Source of the DNA: Siminovitchia sp047228825
Lineage (GTDB): Bacteria > Bacillota > Bacilli > Bacillales > Bacillaceae_C
Length of the DNA: 64,000 nucleotides
Assembly (NCBI RefSeq): GCF_047228825.1
Contig: NZ_JBFEGN010000001.1
Location: forward strand, 62,001 to 126,000
Reading direction: 5' to 3'
In this document: positions 24,473-33,502 of the stretch, piece by piece
Numbering within the stretch: the first letter of the stretch is position 1
How the letters are laid out: each line of letters opens with the position of its first letter
Notes under the pieces: model-generated
The model's input: the letters and a program-made list of their open reading frames with translations, nothing else
Database searches by the model: none
Told to the model about the DNA's origin: nothing
Made by a program: the position numbers and the translations under genes

Positions 24473-25423
24473 TTATGTATTCGATTTTATTTGCAGCTTT
24501 CCTGCAATAAATTGAACAATCTCGTTAATTCTATTCAAGTGTTCCCTTTCATTCGTCATGTCAAACCATGTGACATCCATTTTATTTCGAAACCAGGTGA
24601 GCTGGCGCTTCGCATATCTCCTTGTATTTTTTTTCAGCAGATTGACTGCTTCTTCAAGAGACAGATTCCCGTCAAAGTACTCATAAAGTTCCTTATAGCC
24701 AATAGCCTGAACGGATTGTACGCCCCGGAGGCCTTTGTCGTAAAAATGTTTGGCTTCTTTAAGAAGGCCCGTGTTCATCATGATGTCCACACGCTTGTTG
24801 ATTCGCTCGTACAGCTTGCTTCGATCCATTGTAAGCCCGATTAAAGCTGTATCATATAGCGGTTCAGCATCTGCCTTCGGTTTGTCGCTCTTTTTCATTC
24901 CGGTTAAGTGGTAAATTTCCAAAGCGCGGATAAGCCTTTTTACATTATGGGGATGAATGTTTCTCGCCGTTTCCGGGTCCACGGCGGCCAATTCCTCATA
25001 TAATTCGGCTGTCCTTCCTTCCAAAGCCCTTTTTTCCAAGGCTTGGCGGTATGCCGTGTCAGGCGGTTCGGCGGCAAATTTGTAATCGTATAAAACCGAT
25101 GCAACGTAAAGTCCTGTTCCGCCGACAATAATGGGAATAGCGCCGCGCGCTGTAATTTCATCGATTTTTTCTCTGACCACCGATTGGAAATCTGCCACTG
25201 AAAAAGGTTCTTCCGGTTCCTTGATGTCCAACAAATGATGCGGAATTCCGTTCATTTCATCGGGCCGGATTTTGGCCGTGCCAATATCCATCCCTTTATA
25301 CACTTGCATGGAATCGCCGCTGATGATTTCTCCGTTGAAACATTTTGCAACTGTAATGCTTGTCTCTGTTTTTCCAACAGCCGTCGGCCCGACAATGACG
25401 ATGAGCTTTTTTTTCTCCTTCAA
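24473..25423 (-). CDS. miaA: tRNA dimethylallyltransferase MiaA
   Basis: The 316-residue enzyme adds a dimethylallyl group to A37 of tRNAs reading UNN codons. Motifs include the P-loop IVGPTAVGKTETS, EIISGDSMQVYKGMDIGTAK, KRLIRALEIYHLTG and the C-terminal RRYAKRQLTWFRNKMDVTWF. The only in-frame start is TTG 25423, whose following codons AAG GAG look themselves like a Shine-Dalgarno, and no other good site lies upstream; initiation may be weak. It acts before MiaB, also encoded in this window. Confidence 0.95.
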   Translation of the reverse strand: MKEKKKLIVIVGPTAVGKTETSITVAKCFNGEIISGDSMQVYKGMDIGTAKIRPDEMNGIPHHLLDIKEPEEPFSVADFQSVVREKIDEITARGAIPIIVGGTGLYVASVLYDYKFAAEPPDTAYRQALEKRALEGRTAELYEELAAVDPETARNIHPHNVKRLIRALEIYHLTGMKKSDKPKADAEPLYDTALIGLTMDRSKLYERINKRVDIMMNTGLLKEAKHFYDKGLRGVQSVQAIGYKELYEYFDGNLSLEEAVNLLKKNTRRYAKRQLTWFRNKMDVTWFDMTNEREHLNRINEIVQFIAGKLQIKSNT

Positions 25424-25516
25424 AGGGATTCACTGCTTTCACGATATTGCTTATCTGTTATATTACCAAAAAAAGTATACAAAAGAAAATTTTTTTACAT
25501 CGCCATTACGAGTTAT

Positions 25517-27019
25517 TTATTCATCACCAAGTTTGAATGCCATAGCAGCCTTGACTGCTGCTTTCCATCCGGCATACAGCTTGTTGGCCTGTTTTTCCGG
25601 CATTTCCGGTTGGAATTTTCGATCCAAAGCCCATCTTTCACCAATTTCGTTTTTATCCTTCCAAAAACCGACCGCAAGTCCCGCCAGGTAGGCCGTTCCG
25701 AGGGCCGTCGTTTCATTGATTTTTGGTCTTTCAACAGCCGTACGCAGCAGGTCGCTCTGAAACTGCATTAAAAAGTTGTTTTCCACGGCTCCCCCGTCTA
25801 CACGCAGCTTTTTAAGCGAAATGCCTGAATCCGCTTCCATGGACATTAATACATCCTTCGTTTGATAGGCAAGAGACTCGAGAGTCGCCCGGATAAAATG
25901 CTCTTTTGTCGTGCCCCTCGTCAAGCCAAATACAGCTCCCCTCACATCACTGTCCCAATAAGGCGTTCCCAATCCCACAAATGCGGGAACAACATAGACG
26001 CCATCGGTCGAATCGACCTTTAAGGCGTATGTTTCACTGGAAGGGGCGTTCTTGATGATGCGCAGACCGTCTCTTAGCCATTGGACTGCCGAGCCGGCAA
26101 CGAAAATGCTGCCTTCCAGTGCATATTCCAATTTTCCCCCGATCCCCCATGCTATGGTTGTAAGAAGTCCATGTTTTGATGCCACGGGCTTTTCACCTGT
26201 ATTCATCAGCATGAAACAGCCGGTTCCATACGTATTTTTGGCCATCCCCTCTTCAAAGCATGCATGGCCAAACAGTGCGGCCTGCTGATCTCCTGCTGCA
26301 CCGGCAATCGGTATTTCCTGGTCAAAAAAATGTTCCGGAACCGTTTTAGCATATACTTCCGACGACGATCTTACATCAGGCAGCATAGCTTCGGGAACTT
26401 CGAGAATATCCAGCAATTCCGGATCCCATTGGAGCGTATGTATATTATACATTAATGTACGGGAAGCGTTGGAAAAATCTGTTACATGCACTTTTCCGCC
26501 AGACAGCTTCCAAATGAGCCACGTATCGATTGTTCCGAATAAGAGCTTGCCGTTTTTCGCTTTTTCCCTGGCCCCTTCAACATTGTCAAGGATCCATTTG
26601 ACCTTTGTTCCTGAAAAATACGGATCTATTAGCAGGCCGGTTTTTTTCCGAAATGTTTCTTCCAAGTTTTTTTCTTTCAGATCATGGCAAATCCCTTCCG
26701 TTTGCCGGGACTGCCAAACGATCGCACGATAAATCGGCCGTCCTGTATCCTTATCCCATACAACAGTCGTTTCCCGCTGGTTTGTAATGCCGATTCCGGC
26801 AACCCGGGAGGGCCTTACTCCAACTTCAGCCAAACAGGCGGCAATAACAGCCAATACAGATCCAAAAATTTCATTGGCATCGTGTTCCACCCATCCCGGA
26901 TAAGGAAAATATTGGGTGAATTCTCTCTGGGAAATGTTTACAGCCTCACCGTTTCTATTAAACAATATGGCTCTTGTGCTTGTCGTTCCCTGGTCGATCG
27001 CCAAAATATATTGTTCCAT
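25517..27019 (-). CDS. glpK: Glycerol kinase
   Basis: The 500-residue FGGY kinase makes glycerol 3-phosphate. Visible are YILAIDQGTTSTRAILFNRN, GIGITNQRETTVVWDKDTG, IAGAAGDQQAALFGHACFEE and the C-terminal LRVDGGAVENNFLMQFQSD. Length is normal. ATG 27019 is eight bases after GGGG; an in-frame TTG precedes it. In relatives such as B. cereus and Geobacillus, glpF, glpK and glpD stand together near mutL. Here only glpK is present, with a repeat copy upstream, so glycerol uptake and oxidation genes must lie elsewhere or be missing. Confidence 0.96.
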   Translation of the reverse strand: MEQYILAIDQGTTSTRAILFNRNGEAVNISQREFTQYFPYPGWVEHDANEIFGSVLAVIAACLAEVGVRPSRVAGIGITNQRETTVVWDKDTGRPIYRAIVWQSRQTEGICHDLKEKNLEETFRKKTGLLIDPYFSGTKVKWILDNVEGAREKAKNGKLLFGTIDTWLIWKLSGGKVHVTDFSNASRTLMYNIHTLQWDPELLDILEVPEAMLPDVRSSSEVYAKTVPEHFFDQEIPIAGAAGDQQAALFGHACFEEGMAKNTYGTGCFMLMNTGEKPVASKHGLLTTIAWGIGGKLEYALEGSIFVAGSAVQWLRDGLRIIKNAPSSETYALKVDSTDGVYVVPAFVGLGTPYWDSDVRGAVFGLTRGTTKEHFIRATLESLAYQTKDVLMSMEADSGISLKKLRVDGGAVENNFLMQFQSDLLRTAVERPKINETTALGTAYLAGLAVGFWKDKNEIGERWALDRKFQPEMPEKQANKLYAGWKAAVKAAMAFKLGDE

Positions 27020-27076
27020 CAACCCATCCCCTTTCCAACATTGTATATATTATAACAACAGGAAACATAGAACACC

Positions 27077-27174
27077 TATAAGGAAGCGCAGGAGCACCCG
27101 AGACGCTAATCTCTCAGTCGATAGTAGGCGTGGCGCCGGCGATACTAGGACGTCCTGGCCGCCGGAGCTGGACA
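27077..27174 (+). repeat. Dispersed GC-rich repeat, copy R4
   Basis: Left end TATAAGGAAGCGCAGGAGC, right end CCGGAGCTGGACA, 98 bases. It contains TAGGACGTCCTGG, the same core as the 58-base module end in other copies. Confidence 0.8.
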
Positions 27175-27235
27175 CAGAAAACGTCTTTTGAAGAAAAATT
27201 TTTTACCAAGGTATATTTTACTTAAAAAAAGGAAA

Positions 27236-27258
27236 ACAAGCATCATCAAGATGCTTGT
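27236..27258 (-). terminator. Terminator of the 85-residue membrane-protein gene
   Basis: Perfect arms ACAAGCATC/GATGCTTGT with a 5-base loop and a T-rich run on the minus strand. Confidence 0.88.
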
Positions 27259-27516
27259 TCAGCCGTAGTAAGCAATGCCAATGGAAACAAACAGAACAAC
27301 GAGCATCAAAGCCACATATATCCATGTCAACCGCTTAATGTTCACTTTTAAAGATGTTTTTTCATATTCCAGGGATCTCGCAAGCTCGTTGGCGGCGGTA
27401 TCACCTTCTTCTTCATATTGTTTCATTTGCCGGGTTACGTCTTTGCCGACAAGAAATGTCCCGACAAGAGCAGCAATACTGACGATAACCCCCGCAATGA
27501 TCATATAAAGAGTCAC
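27259..27516 (-). CDS. Small two-helix membrane protein, unknown
   Basis: The 85-residue protein has a membrane helix at each end (about residues 4-24 and 63-83) and a charged middle (VGKDVTRQMKQYEEEGDTAA, NELARSLEYEKTSLKVNIKR). The start is GTG, eight bases after TTTAGGAG. It lies alone between glpK and mutL with its own terminator. I do not recognise the family and assign no function. Confidence 0.75.
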   Translation of the reverse strand: MTLYMIIAGVIVSIAALVGTFLVGKDVTRQMKQYEEEGDTAANELARSLEYEKTSLKVNIKRLTWIYVALMLVVLFVSIGIAYYG

Positions 27517-27596
27517 TTATATCACTCCTAAAGATGCTATATCCCCATTATAGCTCTTTTTCCAAAGAAAGTACTATGCTTAAGATGAATAATATG

Positions 27597-29444
27597 TTAC
27601 ATGATTCTTTTAAACATTTTTTCCAGATCTGTCACGGAAAAGTGAACGATAACCGGACGGCCGTGTGGGCAAGTAAACGGATCCTCTGCCCTTCGGAGCT
27701 CATCCAGAAGCGCCTGGATTTCATCATCCCTTAAATGCCGGTTCGCTTTAATGGCTGCCTTGCAGCTCATCATAATGGCTGCTTCTTCCCGTAACTTTTT
27801 CACGTCCACCTTTTTCATCGTCAAAAGCTGCTCGATCATTTGTTCCACGATCATTTTTTCCTGGCCTTTTGGAAACCATGCCGGATGGGAGCGGATGATG
27901 AAACTGTTCATGCCAAACTCCTCGAGCAATACACCGACTTTCATTAATTCTTCCTTGTATTCTATGATTTTTATAAACTCGTCTCCCGAAAATTCCAGGG
28001 TGATCGGGACGAGAAGCTGCTGCCACTCATTTTCCACTCTGCCAAGCTTTTCACGGAAATATTCATATTTGATTCTTTCCTGTGCAGCGTGCTGGTCAAT
28101 CAAATAAAGGCCGTTTTCATTTTGGGCCAGAATATATGTGCCGTGCATTTGCCCGATCGGATACAGGGCAGGAATTCTTTCTGGCGGCTGAACCTCTTCT
28201 TCCACATGCACGGGAGGCGGCTGCGGCAGTTTGACCTCATCAGGAACAGGGGCTTTAAACGCTTCAGGTTGGTCAGCCGGCTCATAGAGCTTTTTCATTT
28301 CATGAACCGGCAATAATTTTTCTCGCGTAAAACGCTCCTGATGCTGGTACGTTTGCTTGTCCCCTGTTTTTGCATCTTTGCTTGGTTCCAATTCCAGCTC
28401 CGTTTGAAATGAGGTTTGTTTTTTTGGTGCAGTTGGTACCGATCCTTGTGGAATCAACTGCTCCTTTTTAAATGCCTGCTTAATGGTTGTGGCGATCAGT
28501 TCATTCAATTCCTGTTCTTTGCTCAGCCGGACCTCCAATTTTGCCGGATGCACATTGACGTCAACGAGCAGCGGATCCATTTCAACGGCAATAAGGGCGA
28601 TTGGAAAACGCCCGATCGGAAGCAGTGTTTTATATCCTTCCAAAATTGCCTTGGCAAGCGAATAATTTTTGATAAACCTTCCATTAATGAGCACAGAAAG
28701 GTAGTTTCTGGAGGCCCTTGTGATTTCGGGCCTGGAAATGTACCCTTCAATGGAAAAATCAAGTGATCGGTCCCTGATGGGAATCATGTTCCTGGCAATG
28801 TTTTTCCCGTAGATTGCGGCCAAAACTTGGCGTATATCCCCGTTGCCGTTTGTATGTAAAAGAATTCTCTCATGGTGCTGCAGCCGGATGGATACGTTTG
28901 GATTTGACAATGCCAGGCGGTTGACCACATCGGTAATATGGCCCATTTCTGTATGAAGGCTTTTTACATATTTCAAGCGGGCCGGAGTATTATAAAATAA
29001 ATCGGAAACTGTTATATCCGTACCCTTTCTTGCTTTTGCCTTTTCATGTTTGACGAGTTTGCCCCCATCCAATATCACTTTCGTTCCGTCCTCGCCTTCT
29101 TTTGCCGTTACAATTTGCAAGCGGGAAACGGAGGCAATGCTCGGGAGCGCTTCACCGCGAAATCCGAGTGTTCTGATCCGGAACAAATCATGCTCGTCTT
29201 TTATTTTGCTGGTCGCATGTCTTTTAAAAGCCGTGACAACGTCTTCTTCTCCAATCCCCTTTCCATTGTCAATCACCCGGATCTCGCCAATCCCCGCTTC
29301 CTTCACTTTTATTTCAATAATGGTACTGCCTGCATCTAGGGAGTTCTCCACCAACTCTTTGACGACGGAGGAAGGCCTTTCGACAACTTCACCCGCTGCA
29401 ATTTTGTTGGATAAGGTTTCGTTTAATTCAACAATTTCGCGCAT
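27597..29444 (-). CDS. mutL: DNA mismatch repair protein MutL
   Basis: The 615-residue protein has the GHKL ATPase motifs LSNKIAAGEVVERPSSVVKE, LVENSLDAGST, IDNGKGI and TLGFRGEALPSIASV. Its C-terminal endonuclease domain shows the metal motif DQHAAQERIKYEYF, plus MMSCKAAIKANRHL and FTCPHGRPVIVHF. It nicks the strand to be repaired after MutS finds a mismatch, as in bacteria without MutH. A proline-rich linker of about 90 residues joins the domains. It follows mutS by 25 bases. Confidence 0.97.
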   Translation of the reverse strand: MREIVELNETLSNKIAAGEVVERPSSVVKELVENSLDAGSTIIEIKVKEAGIGEIRVIDNGKGIGEEDVVTAFKRHATSKIKDEHDLFRIRTLGFRGEALPSIASVSRLQIVTAKEGEDGTKVILDGGKLVKHEKAKARKGTDITVSDLFYNTPARLKYVKSLHTEMGHITDVVNRLALSNPNVSIRLQHHERILLHTNGNGDIRQVLAAIYGKNIARNMIPIRDRSLDFSIEGYISRPEITRASRNYLSVLINGRFIKNYSLAKAILEGYKTLLPIGRFPIALIAVEMDPLLVDVNVHPAKLEVRLSKEQELNELIATTIKQAFKKEQLIPQGSVPTAPKKQTSFQTELELEPSKDAKTGDKQTYQHQERFTREKLLPVHEMKKLYEPADQPEAFKAPVPDEVKLPQPPPVHVEEEVQPPERIPALYPIGQMHGTYILAQNENGLYLIDQHAAQERIKYEYFREKLGRVENEWQQLLVPITLEFSGDEFIKIIEYKEELMKVGVLLEEFGMNSFIIRSHPAWFPKGQEKMIVEQMIEQLLTMKKVDVKKLREEAAIMMSCKAAIKANRHLRDDEIQALLDELRRAEDPFTCPHGRPVIVHFSVTDLEKMFKRIM

Positions 29445-29469
29445 ATCCGGAAACTCCCCTTCTATCGTG

Positions 29470-32091
29470 TTATTTCTTCAATTTCTTTTGGAGTGAAAAT
29501 AAAGTGTTTAAAGCCTGCAGGGGGTTCATCTCCAAAAGATTGATGCTTTGAATTTCTTTAAGAACTTTTTTTTCCCGGCTGTCTAAAGTCGCTTTCGGCT
29601 CTCCAAAAAAAGCCAATTGCTCATGATCATGACCGGTAATTTTTGTTTCTTCCTTTTTGGGTGCTGCATGCCGTAACTGCCCATTCTCCAGTTCCGCCAA
29701 AATTTCTTCGGCCCTCTCGATCAATTCCTTTGGAAGCGCTGCAAGCTCCGCAACATGGATTCCGTAGCTTTTGTCGGCGGGACCATTCTTTACCTTATGC
29801 AGAAAAACCAATTTGCCTTCTTGTTCCACTGCACTGACATGAATATTTTTTAAGCGCAGTAATTTTTCTTCCAGGCTGGTCAGTTCGTGATAGTGGGTCG
29901 AAAATAACGTTTTGGCCCCGATTTTTTCATGGATATGCTCAATTATTGCTTGCGCAAGTGCCATGCCGTCATAGGTTGAAGTCCCCCGGCCGATTTCGTC
30001 AAACAAAATTAAACTATCCTTTGTTGCGTTCGAAATAGCATTTTTTGCTTCAAGCATCTCTACCATGAACGTACTTTGGCCGGAAATCAAGTCGTCCGCT
30101 GCCCCAATTCTTGTAAAAATTTGATCAAAAATGGGAAGATCGGCTTTTTCGGCCGGAACAAAGCATCCGATTTGAGCCATGATGGCCGTTAACGCAATTT
30201 GCCGCATATATGTGCTTTTTCCCGACATATTCGGTCCAGTGATCAGCAGCATTTCACGCTTTTCATCCATATAACAATCATTCGGAACATAACCCTGGGA
30301 ACCGATGACTTTTTCAACGACCGGATGCCTGCCATCCTCGATCGTCAATTTCCGATCTGCGCTGATGGACGGCCTTGTATAATGCCGGGTTTCACTCACT
30401 GCTGCAAAGCTTTGATAAACGTCAATTTCACTAATGATTTTTGCCGTCTTTTGAAGTCTCGGGATGTATGTCTTTACGGTTTTTCTGATTTCCAGAAAAA
30501 TTTCATACTCCAATTCGATTGACCTTTCATCTGCCTGAAGGATCAAGGCTTCTTTTTCCTTCAGCTCTGGAGTAATGAATCTTTCGGCATTCGCCAGCGT
30601 CTGTTTGCGTTCATATCGTCCTTCTTCGAGAAATTTCACATTCGCGCGCGTTACCTCAATAAAATAGCCAAACACACGGTTGTATCCGACTTTCAGCGAT
30701 TTGATCCCTGTTTTTTCCCGTTCCTCTTTTTCCAAAGCCGCTATCCAATCCTTTCCATTGCGGCTTGCATCCCGGTATTTGTCGAGTTCTTCATGGTAGC
30801 CATCCTTGATCATCCCGCCTTCTTTAACCGATATCGGCGGATTGTCCACAATGGATCTTTCCAACAGGTCCGTCAGTTCCTCACACGGATCGAGATTTTC
30901 GGATATCCGGTTTGTAGCCTCATCTTTAATACTTGCAAGAAGTTCCCGAATGGCCGGAATTTGCATGAGTGATTTTTTTAGCTGAATTAAATCCCTTGCG
31001 TTTGCATTTCCGAATGCCACCCTGCCGGCAAGCCGTTCCAAGTCATAAACACTCTTTAACAATTCACATAAATCAAGGCGTTCAAAATAGTGGTTCATGA
31101 ATATGTCCACGAGATGGAGCCGCTTTTCAATCGCCTTTTTTTGAATGAGCGGTCTGTCCAGCCACTGCCTCAACAGCCTTCCGCCCATGGCGGTAGCCGT
31201 TTCATCCAGCAGCCAAAGGAGCGTGCCTCTCTTGTCTTTTCCACGGATCGATTCGGTTAATTCCAGGTTTCTTTTTGAGAAGAAATCTATTTTCATAAAT
31301 TGGCTATTTTCATAGATGGAAAAAGGCTGCAAGTGATCCAGGCTGCGCTTTTGGGTTCTTTTTAAATAATGAAGCAGCCGCAATGCCGGAATATTCATTT
31401 TTTCATCTTGGACATTGTCGAGAACGGATTGAAACTCGTCGCTGAAATGGCATTGATCCTCATATGAAATAACGGCTTGGCATCTTTCCTCAATTCCTTT
31501 TAAAAGCTGCTTTATTACCCCTTGGGAGGCTATCACTTCTTTTGCGCCAATTGTAGCAAGTTCGTCGAACAATATATCCTGGTTCCCTTCGAGCAAAGTC
31601 ACCTTGCTTTCTCCCGTTGACAAATCCGTATAGGCCAGGCCGAATGTTTCTTCATTGAAACAGTCAATCGCTGCGATAAAATTGTTTTCTTTTGCAGCAA
31701 GCTTACTGCCGTCCATCATTGTACCGGGAGTAATCAACTGGACCACTTCCCGTTTGACGACGCCTTTTGCTTGTTTGGGATCTTCCGTTTGTTCGCAAAT
31801 GGCCACTTTATATCCCTTTTGTATTAATTGTTCAATATATCCCGCCGCGGAATGATGCGGAACCCCGCACATTGGAATTTTTTCCTCGGATCCGCCATCC
31901 CTGCTCGTTAAAGTGATTTCAAGCTCTTGTGAAGCTTTTACGGCATCTTCAAAAAAAAGCTCGTAAAAGTCTCCAAGGCGAAAAAATAAAAAGGCATCAT
32001 CATATTCAGCCTTTACCCGCAAATATTGTTGTATCATCGGTGTATACTGACGCATATGTACCAGATTCCTTTCCACTTCAAGCTTATCCAT
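29470..32091 (-). CDS. mutS: DNA mismatch recognition protein MutS
   Basis: The 873-residue ATPase has the mismatch-binding domain with the Phe-X-Glu motif in FLFFRLGDFYELFFEDAV, the clamp and lever regions, and the ATPase core: Walker A LLITGPNMSGKSTYMRQIAL, Walker B SLILFDEIGRGTSTYDGMAL, and FSTHYHELTSL. The C terminus ends with a helix-rich tail that contacts the sliding clamp in Bacillus. Length and order cotE-mutS-mutL are typical. Confidence 0.98.
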   Translation of the reverse strand: MDKLEVERNLVHMRQYTPMIQQYLRVKAEYDDAFLFFRLGDFYELFFEDAVKASQELEITLTSRDGGSEEKIPMCGVPHHSAAGYIEQLIQKGYKVAICEQTEDPKQAKGVVKREVVQLITPGTMMDGSKLAAKENNFIAAIDCFNEETFGLAYTDLSTGESKVTLLEGNQDILFDELATIGAKEVIASQGVIKQLLKGIEERCQAVISYEDQCHFSDEFQSVLDNVQDEKMNIPALRLLHYLKRTQKRSLDHLQPFSIYENSQFMKIDFFSKRNLELTESIRGKDKRGTLLWLLDETATAMGGRLLRQWLDRPLIQKKAIEKRLHLVDIFMNHYFERLDLCELLKSVYDLERLAGRVAFGNANARDLIQLKKSLMQIPAIRELLASIKDEATNRISENLDPCEELTDLLERSIVDNPPISVKEGGMIKDGYHEELDKYRDASRNGKDWIAALEKEEREKTGIKSLKVGYNRVFGYFIEVTRANVKFLEEGRYERKQTLANAERFITPELKEKEALILQADERSIELEYEIFLEIRKTVKTYIPRLQKTAKIISEIDVYQSFAAVSETRHYTRPSISADRKLTIEDGRHPVVEKVIGSQGYVPNDCYMDEKREMLLITGPNMSGKSTYMRQIALTAIMAQIGCFVPAEKADLPIFDQIFTRIGAADDLISGQSTFMVEMLEAKNAISNATKDSLILFDEIGRGTSTYDGMALAQAIIEHIHEKIGAKTLFSTHYHELTSLEEKLLRLKNIHVSAVEQEGKLVFLHKVKNGPADKSYGIHVAELAALPKELIERAEEILAELENGQLRHAAPKKEETKITGHDHEQLAFFGEPKATLDSREKKVLKEIQSINLLEMNPLQALNTLFSLQKKLKK

Positions 32092-32142
32092 GATTATATC
32101 ATAACATCCGGGGGACTAATTTTCTTAAAAAAACATAGAAAA

Positions 32143-32163
32143 ATCCGGGAAGCGATCCCGGAT
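32143..32163 (-). terminator. Terminator of cotE
   Basis: Perfect arms ATCCGGGA/TCCCGGAT with a 5-base loop, followed by TTTTTC and more T on the minus strand, next to the cotE stop. Confidence 0.9.
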
Positions 32164-32164
32164 A

Positions 32165-32719
32165 TTATTCATCATCCTTGGCTACCAAAAAATCAGGGTC
32201 TATTTCTTCAAATTCTTTATCACTCAATTCCTCAACCCAATCATCATCTTCTTCATCGTCGCATGGGCACTTATCCGGATAGACAGCGACACAAACCTTT
32301 GTTTCACCTATGACTTCGACGAGCAATTCTCTTTCCACATTGACCAATATTTTATTGCCTTTCTTTGATATGACTGCTTCGACACAATTAGGCTGTTGGA
32401 GTACTTTTGCTGAAACGATTTTATCATCCAAACAATCCGGGTCTCGATATTTTAACTTGATGATGTCTTTATAATCTACTTTTTCGATGACCACAGACGT
32501 TTTAGTATTGTCATGGTGGGAATACCAAACATTAATATCAAAAGAACCGAAAATTTCTACTTGTTTTCCGACCTTTCGTGCTTCATATTTATGATTGATA
32601 GCCCAACAGCCCAGTATGCTCGAAGGATGGTGCGGCGGTGAGATCGTATGGTTGGACTGTGTATATTTTTGTCCTTTCGCTACGACCGCTTTCGTTATAA
32701 TTTCTCTATGATCTGCCAT
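32165..32719 (-). CDS. cotE: Outer spore coat morphogenetic protein CotE
   Basis: The 184-residue protein matches B. subtilis CotE: REIITKAVVAKGQKYTQSNH near the start, PSSILGCWAINHKYEARKVG, FDINVWYSHHDNTKTSVV, KVLQQPNCVEAVIS and a very acidic tail (CDDEEDDDWVEELSDKEFEE). CotE surrounds the forespore and recruits outer-coat proteins. GAGGAGG precedes the ATG. A sequence fitting a sigma-K promoter lies upstream, agreeing with mother-cell expression. Position before mutS is conserved. Confidence 0.96.
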   Translation of the reverse strand: MADHREIITKAVVAKGQKYTQSNHTISPPHHPSSILGCWAINHKYEARKVGKQVEIFGSFDINVWYSHHDNTKTSVVIEKVDYKDIIKLKYRDPDCLDDKIVSAKVLQQPNCVEAVISKKGNKILVNVERELLVEVIGETKVCVAVYPDKCPCDDEEDDDWVEELSDKEFEEIDPDFLVAKDDE

Positions 32720-32750
32720 TCGAGCGAAACCTCCTCATTCATGATCACTT

Positions 32751-32778
32751 CATCGTATGCATCTGAATAGACTCCTGT
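32751..32778 (-). promoter_or_regulatory. Possible sigma-K promoter of cotE
   Basis: On the minus strand AC (32778-32777), 17 bases, then CATACGATG (32759-32751), one base off CATANNNTA. It is about 30 bases before the cotE start. Confidence 0.45.
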
Positions 32779-32934
32779 GCTTATTTTTGCCTTTTCGCCC
32801 CCGCCTAATTGGGCAGGTTTTGTGCGGGGATATATCATATGCGCCCAACAGGATGACGTGTTTTTTTAAAGTTGGAGTCGGGAGGTCGGATTTGATTAAA
32901 TTGGCGAACTGAGCAAATTCATCTTTCTTTACAT

Positions 32935-32978
32935 TAAAAAAGCGCAAGCGAGGACATCCTGTCCGTCGGAGCTGGACA
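32935..32978 (+). repeat. Dispersed GC-rich repeat, copy R5 (minimal)
   Basis: Only the ends remain: AAAAGCGCAAGCG joined to AGGACATCCTGTCCGTCGGA and GCTGGACA, 44 bases. The next 55 bases to the right are clearly similar to those after copy R8 (both contain CAAATTTTATAC and TTTAACCT). The rest of the 356-base cotE-ricA gap holds the cotE promoter and a TTG frame (32750-32947) that I do not support. Confidence 0.8.
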
Positions 32979-33038
32979 CAGCCATACCCTTTCTAAGGAA
33001 TAGCCTGGTCAAATTTTATACGATCTTTAACCTTTTAA

Positions 33039-33070
33039 AAAGACCGCTATCCTTAAGGATAGCGGTCTTT
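33039..33070 (-). terminator. Terminator of ricA
   Basis: A perfect 32-base inverted repeat centred on TTAA (arms AAAGACCGCTATCC/GGATAGCGGTCTTT) lies just after the ricA stop. Confidence 0.88.
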
Positions 33071-33075
33071 TTACT

Positions 33076-33501
33076 TCAGCAGCCTGAAGGGCTGTTTTTA
33101 ATTTTGGAGCCTGTTTCTCCTGTCAGCAAATCGCCGCCGGTTGAAACAATAATTTCATCTGTCACTTTATTCGAAATGGCGGATGCCACCATCTGTAACA
33201 AATCATTGACATCTGTTTGTGATTGCTTAAATTCTTGGACAATCGGAATTTCATCAAGCTCTTTTTCCAGCTTCTCGATTTTTTCTTCAACCATCTGCAA
33301 GGCCCGGTCCTTTCCATAATGCTGGAAATTCACCGCCTGTTTTTGCAGGCTCTTGATGCTGGAAATCATTTCTCTTACCTTTTGGTTTTCGTTAATTTGG
33401 GCTTCAGCACGTTTGAAAAAATCAACTTCTTCCGTTTCGGCAATCATTTTAGCCAGTTCATGGGCTTGTTTTACGATATCCTCTTTAGTATATTTAGCCA
33501 T
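33076..33501 (-). CDS. ricA: RicA (YmcA), RNase Y specificity and sporulation/biofilm factor
   Basis: The 141-residue helical protein matches B. subtilis YmcA: ETEEVDFFKRAEAQINENQK, SLQKQAVNFQHYGKDRAL and TDEIIVSTGGDLLTGETGSK. It ends in a cysteine (NSPSGC), near where the B. subtilis protein has its Fe-S ligand cysteine. RicA, RicF (YlbF) and RicT (YaaT) form a complex that directs RNase Y cuts and speeds Spo0A activation. rny is also in this window. It follows miaB by one base. Confidence 0.95.
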   Translation of the reverse strand: MAKYTKEDIVKQAHELAKMIAETEEVDFFKRAEAQINENQKVREMISSIKSLQKQAVNFQHYGKDRALQMVEEKIEKLEKELDEIPIVQEFKQSQTDVNDLLQMVASAISNKVTDEIIVSTGGDLLTGETGSKIKNSPSGC

Positions 33502-33502
33502 C

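Noticed and set aside
32750..32947. 65-codon minus-strand frame in the cotE-ricA gap
   Set aside because: TTG start lies in the repeat end, no ribosome site, and the frame covers the likely cotE promoter.
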